Assembly: GCF_026342405.1 (NCBI RefSeq)
Contig: NZ_JAPEMU010000001.1
Location: forward strand, 6,138,001 to 6,202,000
Source: Kitasatospora sp. NBC_00240
Lineage (GTDB): Bacteria > Actinomycetota > Actinomycetes > Streptomycetales > Streptomycetaceae
Reading direction: 5' to 3'
Length of the DNA stretch: 64,000 nucleotides
The translations under genes were made by a program, and so were the position numbers. Below the pieces are notes generated by a model, which saw nothing but the letters and a program-made list of their open reading frames with translations, had not been told where the DNA came from and did not search any database. Numbering within the stretch: position 1 is the stretch's first letter; the number at the start of each line of letters is the position of its first letter. Shown piece after piece: positions 39,546 through 47,102 of this stretch.

Positions 39546-41249
39546 ATGGACGCAACCGCCACCGCCCGCCGGATCACCAGGGCGGCCGCCCTCGCCGCCG
39601 CCCTGGCGCTGGCCGCCACCGGGTGCGGCTCGGGGGGCGGCGGTTCGGCCGACGGCGCGGCCAGGAGCGAGCCGCCGAGCCAGGGCACCAACGACATCAA
39701 CCCCAAGTCGCCGGACCAGGTCAAGGACGGCGGCGAGGTCCGCTACGCGCTCTACCAGTGGATCACCCAGTGGAACCCGTACCAGGTGGACGGCAACTAC
39801 GGGGACGCCGTCGAGATCATGCGGGCCCTGGAGCCCAGCCTGTTCCGGGTGGACGCGAGCGGCACCTTCCAGCCGGTGGCCGACTACCTGGTCGAGGCCA
39901 AGGTGACCGCCACCTCCCCGCAGGTGGTCACCTACAAGCTCAACCCGAAGGCCAAATGGTCCGACGGCAAGCCGCTGAGCCAGCTGGACTTCAAGGCCGT
40001 CTGGCAGGCCAGCAGCGGCAAGGACCCGGCGTACAACATCGCCAACCCGGCGGGCTACGAGCTGATCTCCGGGGTCGAGCAGGGCGCGGACCCGAGCGAG
40101 GTCAAGGTCACCTTCGCCGAGCCGTACGCGGACTGGCAGAACCTGTTCCGGCCGCTGCTCCCGGCGGCCGGCATCGCCACCCCCGACGACTTCAACAAGG
40201 GCTGGGTCGAGAAGATCCCGATCACCGCCGGCCCGTTCCGGATCGGCGTCGCGGACAAGACCGCGCAGACCCTGCAACTCGTCCCGGACCCCGGCTGGTG
40301 GGGCGAGAAGCCCAAGCTGGACAAGGTCACCTACCGGGTGATGACCCAGGCGGCCACCACCCAGGCCTTCCTCAACAACGAGATCGACCTCGCGGCGGCG
40401 GGCACCGCGACGGCCTACGGGCAGCTGAAGGACGCCAAGGACGCGGTCGTCCGCTCCGCCAGCCCCTGGGACGAGGTGCACATCTCCTTCGGAGGCGGCG
40501 GCGCGCTGGCGGACCTGAAGGTGCGCCAGGGCCTCGGCCGGGCGCTGGACCGGCAGTCACTGATCAAGATCGCCAACAACGGCGTACCGGTGGACTTCAA
40601 GCTGCTCGGCAACCACATCTTCATGCCCAACCAGGCCGGCTACCAGGACAACTCCGGTGACTGGGGCCGGTTCGACCTCGCGGCGGCGAAGAAGCTGCTC
40701 GACGAGGCGGGCTGGAAGGAGGCCGGCCCGGGCCGGCCGCGCACCAAGGACGGCCAGGCACTGGAACTCCACTGGATCCTCAACGACGGCACCACCCAGG
40801 CCCAGGTCGACCTGGCCACCGCCGCCCAGAACATGTGGCTGGCGGCCGGTGTCAAGGTCGACGTCGACAAGGTGCCGAGCAACGACTTCTTCGGCAAGTA
40901 CGTCAACCAGGGCAAGTTCGACATCGCGAGCTGGCGCAACACCGACTCGTTCCCGCTCTCCACCAGCCTGTCCAACTTCCGGCTGCCGCAGGGCGACAAC
41001 GTGTTCGGCAACTTCTCCAAGCTGGGATCGCCGGAGATCGACGCGCTGCTGAAGAAGGCCGCCGGCACGGTCGACCCGGCCGAGGCCGCCAAGCTCTACA
41101 ACGCGGCCGACGCCAGGATCTGGGAGCTCGGGCACACCGTCGAGCTCTACCAGCGGCCCTCCGTGCTGGCCGTCCGCAAGGGCCTCGCCAACGACGGCGC
41201 CTTCGGCCTGGCGAGCGGGGACCTCGCCCGGATCGGCTGGGAGAAGTAG
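39546..41249 (+). CDS. ABC transporter solute-binding lipoprotein, peptide/nickel family (SBP_bac_5)
   Basis: A 567-residue extracytoplasmic binding protein. The signal peptide ends in the lipobox AATGC (Cys27) and a Gly/Ser linker follows. The family 5 fold is recognised by VVTYKLNPKAKWSDGKPLSQLDFKAVWQ, ITAGPFRIG, LVPDPGWWGEKPKLDKVTYRVM and LKVRQGLGRALDRQSLIKI. It captures oligopeptides or similar solutes for the divergent permease operon. ATG 39546 has GGGGAG upstream. The divergent arrangement and shared promoter region support one transport system. Confidence 0.93.
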   Translation: MDATATARRITRAAALAAALALAATGCGSGGGGSADGAARSEPPSQGTNDINPKSPDQVKDGGEVRYALYQWITQWNPYQVDGNYGDAVEIMRALEPSLFRVDASGTFQPVADYLVEAKVTATSPQVVTYKLNPKAKWSDGKPLSQLDFKAVWQASSGKDPAYNIANPAGYELISGVEQGADPSEVKVTFAEPYADWQNLFRPLLPAAGIATPDDFNKGWVEKIPITAGPFRIGVADKTAQTLQLVPDPGWWGEKPKLDKVTYRVMTQAATTQAFLNNEIDLAAAGTATAYGQLKDAKDAVVRSASPWDEVHISFGGGGALADLKVRQGLGRALDRQSLIKIANNGVPVDFKLLGNHIFMPNQAGYQDNSGDWGRFDLAAAKKLLDEAGWKEAGPGRPRTKDGQALELHWILNDGTTQAQVDLATAAQNMWLAAGVKVDVDKVPSNDFFGKYVNQGKFDIASWRNTDSFPLSTSLSNFRLPQGDNVFGNFSKLGSPEIDALLKKAAGTVDPAEAAKLYNAADARIWELGHTVELYQRPSVLAVRKGLANDGAFGLASGDLARIGWEK

Positions 41250-41735
41250 CGCCGGCCCCGCCCCGGAACGCCCGGCCGCCCGCAACGGCGTGCGGCCCGG
41301 CCGACGGCGGGCGCTGACGAGCAGCGCGGTGATCACGGGGCCGGTGGCGGAGGCGCGGGTGGTACGGCATCGCCGCCCCCGCGTCCCACCACCGGCCTTG
41401 ACCTTCCGCGTTGCCCGCAGGGCGCCCGGGTCGTCCTTCCAGGTGATTCCGATCGGGGACGAATCTAGCCGTGAGCCGGAGAGGGACAGGACATGCCGCA
41501 CGGGGCGCGCCCGGAACCGGCCGAGCTGTCACCCGGATCGCGCACCGCACCGTCAACTATGGCTGACGGCAGGGCAAAACGGGTGAAACCGGCCCGCCCG
41601 GCGTGCCGCGCACATACGGACGGGGGTACGCCCGGGCCGCGGCCCCACCACCCGGACCGGCGGCCGCGCGGGTGGGTGCGCGCGGGCCGGCCCGTGTCAG
41701 GATCACCGGGACAGCACCCTCCCGGAGGCCCAGCC
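41250..41735. other. Gap before the second LtrA gene, possible N-terminal extension
   Basis: 486 bases without an independent gene. An ATG at 41493, in frame with LtrA and preceded by GAGAGGGACAGGAC, could add 81 residues of Arg/Pro-rich sequence; this cannot be excluded. Just before it, TCTAGC at 41464-41469 is a weak -10 candidate. Short GC hairpins after 41270 may end the binding protein transcript. Confidence 0.4.
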
Positions 41736-42923
41736 ATGACCAGCGGACCCGCCGCACCCCGCCCGCACCACCCGTACCCCCGGCCGGTCCAACGGATGGT
41801 CCCGCGCAGCCGGGACGAGCCGCACCGATCCGCGACCCCGCTGGAACTCTTCTTCGACCTCTGCTTCGTGGTCGCCGTCGCGCAGGCCGGGCGGGAACTC
41901 GCCCACGACCTCGCGGAGGGGCACCTGCACGTGGCACTGGTCGGCTACCTGTTCGCCTTCTTCGCGATCTGGTGGGCCTGGATGAACTTCACCTGGTTCG
42001 CCTCCGCCTACGACTGCGACGACGTCCCGTACCGGATCACCACGCTCGTCCAGATCACCGGCGTGCTGATCCTCGCGGCCGGCGTGCCCCGGATGTTCGC
42101 CGACCAGGACCTCACCCTGGCCGTCACCGGGTACGTGGTGATGCGGCTCGCCATGGTCACCCAGTGGCTGCGGGCCGCCGCCGGCGAGGAGGGCGCCGCC
42201 CGGACGGTCGCCCTGCGGTACGCGGTCGGGATCGCCCTCGTCCAGGTCGGCTGGGTACTGGTGCTCCTGGTGCCGGAGGACGTCCGCCCGTACGTCGTCC
42301 CGCTGGGCATCCTCGCCGAGCTCGCCGTCCCGGTGATCGCCGAGCTGACCACCCGGACCAGCTGGCACCCGCACCACATCGCCGAACGGTACGGGCTGTT
42401 CACCCTGATCGTGCTCGGCGAGACGGTGGCGGCCGCGACCGTCGCCATGCAGTCCGCCGTGGACGAGCACGAGGCCCTGGGGGAGCTGATCCCGATCGCG
42501 ATCGGCGGCATCCTGCTCTGCTTCGCCGCCTGGTGGATCTACTTCGCCCGCCCGGTCGAGGACATCCTGGCCTCCAACCGGCAGGCCTTCCTCTGGGGCT
42601 ACGGCCACTACCTGGTGTTCGGGTCCGCCGCCGCGATCGGCGCCGGACTGGAGGTGGCGGTCGAACAGGCCGTCGGCAAGGCCCACATCTCCGCCGCCGC
42701 CGCGACCGCCGCCGTCACCGTCCCCGGCGCCGTCTACCTGTTCACCGTCTGGCTGCTGCACGCCCGCCACGGCAAGTCCGGCGCGGCCCGGGCCGTGCTG
42801 CCGGTCGCCGCGGTCGCGGTGCTGGGCTGCACCTTGCTCGGGGGGTCGGGCGTCCTCGCGGCCGGCCTGGTCGCGGCGGCGACGGTGGCGGTGGGGGTGG
42901 CCCTGCACGCCCGGGAGGACTGA
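41736..42923 (+). CDS. LtrA family membrane protein, second paralogue
   Basis: A 395-residue membrane protein with about ten to eleven helices. The LtrA signature is TPLELFFDLCFVVAVAQAGRELAHDL near residue 35, then FAIWWAWMNFTWFASAYDCDD and the second block HPHHIAERYGLFTLIVLGET. It shares these blocks and order with the LtrA protein at 11790 but the two are clearly diverged. Molecular role unknown. ATG 41736 follows CGGAGG; a longer form from 41493 is possible. Downstream lies a 29-bp tandem repeat. Confidence 0.88.
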   Translation: MTSGPAAPRPHHPYPRPVQRMVPRSRDEPHRSATPLELFFDLCFVVAVAQAGRELAHDLAEGHLHVALVGYLFAFFAIWWAWMNFTWFASAYDCDDVPYRITTLVQITGVLILAAGVPRMFADQDLTLAVTGYVVMRLAMVTQWLRAAAGEEGAARTVALRYAVGIALVQVGWVLVLLVPEDVRPYVVPLGILAELAVPVIAELTTRTSWHPHHIAERYGLFTLIVLGETVAAATVAMQSAVDEHEALGELIPIAIGGILLCFAAWWIYFARPVEDILASNRQAFLWGYGHYLVFGSAAAIGAGLEVAVEQAVGKAHISAAAATAAVTVPGAVYLFTVWLLHARHGKSGAARAVLPVAAVAVLGCTLLGGSGVLAAGLVAAATVAVGVALHARED

Positions 42924-42935
42924 GGGCCGCCTGCG

Positions 42936-42981
42936 GGCCGCTCCGGCGGGACCGGTGCCGTTCGGGTCGCTCCGGCGGGAC
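42936..42981. repeat. 29-bp period tandem repeat related to that at 3336
   Basis: CGCTCCGGCGGGAC occurs at 42939-42952 and 42968-42981, a 29-bp period. The full unit 42936-42964 aligns without gaps to the unit at 3336-3364 with 21 of 29 identical bases, including both ends (GGCCGCTC and CGTTCG). Intergenic in both cases. Confidence 0.65.
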
Positions 42982-43042
42982 TGTCGGTGCCCCGTGCGAC
43001 GATGCCGGGGCCAGCACCAGCCACCGACCGTGAGGCCGCGCC

Positions 43043-43702
43043 ATGCCCTCGTCCGTGCCCGACCAGTTCGACGACCTGCCGTACGGCCACCTGCTCCGGC
43101 CGCACGACGGGCCGCTGCGGCGCGACGAGCGGTACGACACGGTGCACTTCGACGGCGGGGAGTACACCGACCAGGCCGCGTCCGGTGCGAGCTTCCTGGA
43201 GTGCGCGTTCACCGCGGTCGCGATGAGCGGCGTGAAGCTGCGCCAGGCGCGGTTCAACGAGGTGTGGGTGCAGGGCAGCCGATGGGTGGCCTGCGACCTG
43301 TCGGAGAGCGAGTGGCAGGACGCCTCCGTGCTCGGCGGGGTGCTGGCCGGGGTGGCGGCGCACGGATCGGCGCTCCGCCGGGTGGTGCTGCGCCAGTGCA
43401 AGCTGGAGTCGGTCAATCTGCGGGCGGCGGTGCTGCGCGACGTGGTGTTCGAGGACTGCGTGCTGCGGGACGTCGACTTCGGTGACGCCAAGCTGACCGG
43501 GGTGACCTTCCCCGGCTCCACCCTGGAGGACGTGCGGCTGCGCGGCGCCAAGCTGAGCAAGACCGATCTGCGCGGCGCCGTCCGGCTGGGGCTGTCCGAC
43601 GGGCACGAAGGGCTGCGCGGGGCGCTGATCAGCAGCACCCAGCTGTTCGAGCTGGCGCCGCAGTTCGCCCAGGCGCTGGGCATCACCGTCAAGGACCGCT
43701 GA
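43043..43702 (+). CDS. Pentapeptide repeat protein
   Basis: A 219-residue protein. From about residue 50 to 185 it shows the five-residue periodicity of right-handed quadrilateral beta-helices with Leu/Phe at the centre: FNEVW, CDLSESEW, VNLRAAVLRD, VDFGDAKLTG, VRLRGAKLSK, TDLRGA. Such proteins act as scaffolds or DNA-mimicking gyrase protectors; which applies is unknown. No signal peptide. ATG 43043 has GAGG ten bases upstream. Probably a single-gene unit. Confidence 0.88.
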   Translation: MPSSVPDQFDDLPYGHLLRPHDGPLRRDERYDTVHFDGGEYTDQAASGASFLECAFTAVAMSGVKLRQARFNEVWVQGSRWVACDLSESEWQDASVLGGVLAGVAAHGSALRRVVLRQCKLESVNLRAAVLRDVVFEDCVLRDVDFGDAKLTGVTFPGSTLEDVRLRGAKLSKTDLRGAVRLGLSDGHEGLRGALISSTQLFELAPQFAQALGITVKDR

Positions 43703-43860
43703 TCGGCCGGCCCGGGCGGTGTGTCCGGGCCGTCACGCGCCCCGCCCCGGCTGTTCATCTCCAGGCCGTTCACCGACAGTTGGGCGAACAGTCCGACAAT
43801 CATGCGGCACGAGTCTGGTCTCCTTGGCATGCCCTGCGTGAGGATGCTCCGCGACCGACG

Positions 43861-43869
43861 TTGTCCACA
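43861..43869 (+). promoter_or_regulatory. Isolated DnaA-box-like nonamer
   Basis: TTGTCCACA matches the streptomycete DnaA-box consensus exactly and lies 44 bases before the phospholipase C start. It extends to the near-palindrome TTGTCCACAA. A single box is not an origin; it could titrate DnaA, act as a regulatory site, or be chance. Confidence 0.35.
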
Positions 43870-43912
43870 ACCTGTGTGTACAACATCGCTAGCGAAGGGA
43901 CGGGCCGGGCAG

Positions 43913-45970
43913 ATGTCCGAGCTGAGCCGTAGAAAGTTCATGGCACTGTCGGCGAGCGCGGCGGCCGGAGCGGCGGTGGCGGGCAGCGCCGCCGTCGGCG
44001 CCGCCGCTCCCGCCTCGGCGGCGGCGCTCACGAGCACCGGCACCATCACCGACGCCCAGCACATCGTGGTGCTGATGCAGGAGAACCGCAGCTTCGACCA
44101 CTACTTCGGGACGCTGCGCGGCGTACGCGGCTTCGCCGACCGCAGCGCGATCCAGATCGCCGGCGGCTACAGCGTCTTCAACCAGCCCAACGGCCTCGGC
44201 CGGCAGTACCCGTGGGCCTTCAGCGCCACCAAGCCGGCCGGCGGCGCCGACCCCGAGCGCCTGGCCCAGTGCAACGGCGACCTCGCGCACTCCTGGAACG
44301 ACCAGCACACCGCCTGGAACGGCGGCAAGCTCGACTCCTGGGTGCTCGCCAAGGGCAACGTCCGCACCCTCGGCCACCTGCAGCGCGCCGACATCCCGTT
44401 CCACTTCGCGCTGGCCGAGAACTGGACCATCTGCGACGCCTACTTCTGTTCCACGCTGAGCGCCACCGGCCCCAACCGAACCTTCCACTGGAGCGGCACC
44501 ATCGACCCGGCGGGCACCGCCGGCGGCCCCGCCTACAACGGCGGCGACGAGTCCGGGCTGCGCTGGCAGACCTACGCCGAGGCTTTGGAGAACGCCGGGG
44601 TCAGCTGGAAGGTCTACCAGAACGCCGCCGACAACTACGGCGACAACGCCCTCGCCTACTTCAAGCAGTTCACCGACGCCCCGGCCGGCAGCGCCCTGGC
44701 CGTCAAGGGCATGGGCTCGGTCCCCAGGGTCACCGGGCGGACGCCGGACGACATCGCCGCCGCGATCCGCGCGGACGTCCTCAACGGCACCCTCCCGCAG
44801 GTCTCCTGGGTGGTCGCCGACGAGGCCTCCTCCGAGCACCCGTACGCCACGCCCAACGACGGCGCGCACTTCGTCCACATGGTGATGGACGCGCTCAACG
44901 CGGACCCGAACGTCTTCAACTCCACCATCATGTTCCTCAACTACGACGAGAACGACGGGTTCTTCGACCACGTCCCGCCGCCCTCGCCGCCGGCCGGCAC
45001 CGCCGGCGAGTTCTACAGCAACACCGCGATCGGCCTCGGCTTCCGCGTCCCGATGATCGCCATCTCCCCGTGGAGCCGCGGCGGCTGGGTCAACTCGGAG
45101 ACCTTCGACCACACCTCGGTGCTGCGCTTCCTGGAGCGCTGGACGGCCGCCGTCGGGAAGCCGGCCACCTGCCCGAACATCAGCGCCTGGCGCCGCAAGG
45201 TCACCGGTGACCTCACCGGCGTCTTCGACTTCGCCCACCCGGTGTACGGGATGCCCGCGCTGCCCAACACCGACGCCGTGATCGGCCTCTCCGCCTGCGG
45301 TCCGCTGCCCAACCCGGCGCCGGTCACCAACGCGCTGCCCGCCCAGGAGTCCGGCACCCGACCGGCCCGCGCGCTGCCGTACCAGCCGAACGCCAACCTG
45401 GACCACCTGGAGTTCGGCTCGGGCGGCGTGATGAAGGTCTGGCTCAAGATGTCCAACACGGGCACCGCCGCCACCAGCGCCGCGCACTTCGCCGCGTACG
45501 CCAACGCCTACCGCAGCGGCGGGCCCTGGCAGTACACCGTGGACGCCGGCGGCGAGCAGAGCGACTTCTTCAACTGCGGCCCGGGCTACGGCAACGGCCC
45601 GTACGACCTCGGCGTCACCGGCCCCAACCGCTTCCTGCGCCGCTTCAAGGGCGACGCCACCAAGGCGGGCCGGACCGCCGCGGTCACCGCCTCCTACGCG
45701 ATCGAGCCGGGCAGCGGCAAGCTGGCGATCTGGTTCAAGCTCGCCAACTCCGGCACCTCGGCGGTGACCTTCACCATCACCTCGAACAACTACCGCACCG
45801 GCACCTGGACGTACCAGGTGCCGGCCGGCGGCGACGTCAGCGACTTCTTCAACGCGGTGGCGGGCCAGAACGGCTGGTACGACTTCACCGTCACGGTGAA
45901 CTCGGACAGCAGCTGGTCGCAGCGCTTCTCCGGTCACCTGGAGACCGGCGCGGCGAGCGTCACCGGCTGA
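43913..45970 (+). CDS. Phospholipase C, phosphocholine-specific type, Tat-exported
   Basis: A 685-residue secreted phosphoesterase. SRRKFMALSASAAAG is a twin-arginine signal cleaved near ASAAA. HIVVLMQENRSFDHYFGTLRGVRGF opens the catalytic domain with the conserved Glu-Asn and Asp-His; later metal-site segments include YDENDGFFDHVPPPSPP and FDHTSVLRFLERW. Two similar C-terminal beta modules (from about 490 and 590; both with QYTVDAGGEQSDFF/TYQVPAGGDVSDFF) correspond to the bacterial phospholipase C C-terminal domain. It should hydrolyse phosphatidylcholine or related phosphodiesters. ATG 43913; the leader holds a DnaA-like box. GTTCACC at 43768 may hint at phosphate control. Confidence 0.92.
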   Translation: MSELSRRKFMALSASAAAGAAVAGSAAVGAAAPASAAALTSTGTITDAQHIVVLMQENRSFDHYFGTLRGVRGFADRSAIQIAGGYSVFNQPNGLGRQYPWAFSATKPAGGADPERLAQCNGDLAHSWNDQHTAWNGGKLDSWVLAKGNVRTLGHLQRADIPFHFALAENWTICDAYFCSTLSATGPNRTFHWSGTIDPAGTAGGPAYNGGDESGLRWQTYAEALENAGVSWKVYQNAADNYGDNALAYFKQFTDAPAGSALAVKGMGSVPRVTGRTPDDIAAAIRADVLNGTLPQVSWVVADEASSEHPYATPNDGAHFVHMVMDALNADPNVFNSTIMFLNYDENDGFFDHVPPPSPPAGTAGEFYSNTAIGLGFRVPMIAISPWSRGGWVNSETFDHTSVLRFLERWTAAVGKPATCPNISAWRRKVTGDLTGVFDFAHPVYGMPALPNTDAVIGLSACGPLPNPAPVTNALPAQESGTRPARALPYQPNANLDHLEFGSGGVMKVWLKMSNTGTAATSAAHFAAYANAYRSGGPWQYTVDAGGEQSDFFNCGPGYGNGPYDLGVTGPNRFLRRFKGDATKAGRTAAVTASYAIEPGSGKLAIWFKLANSGTSAVTFTITSNNYRTGTWTYQVPAGGDVSDFFNAVAGQNGWYDFTVTVNSDSSWSQRFSGHLETGAASVTG

Positions 45971-45989
45971 CCGGTCTCGTAGGGCCCCA

Positions 45990-46018
45990 GGTCCCGGCCA
46001 CCCGGCGTGGCCGGGACC
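45990..46018. terminator. Bidirectional hairpin between phospholipase C and DUF1206 genes
   Basis: GGTCCCGGCCAC pairs perfectly with GTGGCCGGGACC over a 5-base loop, 12-bp stem, midway between two convergent stop codons (45970 and 46037). Confidence 0.85.
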
Positions 46019-46036
46019 CGGGGCGGTGCCGGCCGC

Positions 46037-46879
46037 TCAGCGCAGCCGGTACCAGCGGGCCTGGCAGAACGAGAAGCAGCCGTACAGCGCCAGCCCGCCG
46101 CCGACCGCGACCAGCAGGGCCGGGCCCGCGGCCGTGCCCGCGAAGGAGCGCAGCGTCTCGTCCAAGCCCTTCGCCCGGGCCGGGGCGAAGGCCACCGCCG
46201 CCAGCAGGACGAACACGCCCGCGCCGGCGAAGACCAGTCCGCGCACCCCGCCGCCGACCACACCGAGGGTGCGGACAGCCGTACGCACCCGGGGGCCCAT
46301 CGCGCCGGTGTCCAGCTTCTTCTCGAACGTCCGCAGCGCGGCGCGCACGCCCAGCACCACGCCGGTGACGATCACCGCGAGGCCGGCCGCGCCGACCAGC
46401 CACCGCCCGCCGGGCCAGCCCAGCACCGTCGCCGTGTACTCCTTGGACGACTCGTCGCCGGAGCGTGTCCCGCCGGTGCCCACCAGCAGGGTCTGCAGCA
46501 CGCCGGAGCAGAGGAAGGCGTTGAAGACGGCCCGGCCGAGGTCCGCGGCCCGCTCGGTCCAGCCGTCCTCACCGGTGCCCCGGCCGAGCACGGCGACCGA
46601 CAGCCGCCACAGCGCCATCCCGGCCAGACCGGCCGCCAGCGCCCACAGCATCACCTGGCCGAACGGCTGCTCGCCGATGGCTGCCACCGCCCCGGAGCGG
46701 TCCGCCTCCTTGCCGTCGGAGCCGCCGAGGGCGATCCGCACCGCCAGTACGCCGACCAGGACGTAGATCACCCCGCGGGCCGTGAACCCGGCCCGCCCGG
46801 CGGCCCGCACGACCGGGCCGCGCCCCAGCCGCCGTCCCCGGGAGAGGAGGGAGCCGCGTCTACCGCTGTTGATGGCCAT
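46037..46879 (-). CDS. DUF1206 family membrane protein
   Basis: A 280-residue membrane protein built of three repeats of two helices, the DUF1206 architecture. Repeat starts are visible as AAGRAGFTARGVIYVLVGVLAV, AADLGRAVFNAFLCSGVLQTL and VRTLGVVGGGVRGLVFAGAGVFVL, each with a Gly-rich entry. Function of the family is unknown. ATG 46879 has GGCGAGG upstream. Divergent from the next hypothetical gene, sharing a 223-base promoter region with an ATCGTGACGAT palindrome near 46999. Confidence 0.88.
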   Translation of the reverse strand: MAINSGRRGSLLSRGRRLGRGPVVRAAGRAGFTARGVIYVLVGVLAVRIALGGSDGKEADRSGAVAAIGEQPFGQVMLWALAAGLAGMALWRLSVAVLGRGTGEDGWTERAADLGRAVFNAFLCSGVLQTLLVGTGGTRSGDESSKEYTATVLGWPGGRWLVGAAGLAVIVTGVVLGVRAALRTFEKKLDTGAMGPRVRTAVRTLGVVGGGVRGLVFAGAGVFVLLAAVAFAPARAKGLDETLRSFAGTAAGPALLVAVGGGLALYGCFSFCQARWYRLR

Positions 46880-47102
46880 GGGCCTCGCCTGCCCCGCCCC
46901 GGTGGGGGGAAACAGTCGGGGGAACCGCCGGGGGAGCGTGCGGGCCGGGCCGCGGCGGCCGGGAGCGCGGGGCCGGGAGCGCGGGGCCGGGAGGTGGGAC
47001 ATCGTGACGATCCCATGATCCGTTCGTTTGGCACTGGGTCAGGCGGCGCCCGGCCGGACTTTGGGCGGGCGCCAGCGCGGCGCACAGCAGGGGAGCCTCC
47101 GT

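Noticed and set aside
43751..43791. Possible PHO boxes before phospholipase C
   Set aside because: GTTCACC is followed 11 bases later only by GTTGGGC, a poor second unit. The match is too weak to list as a PhoP site.
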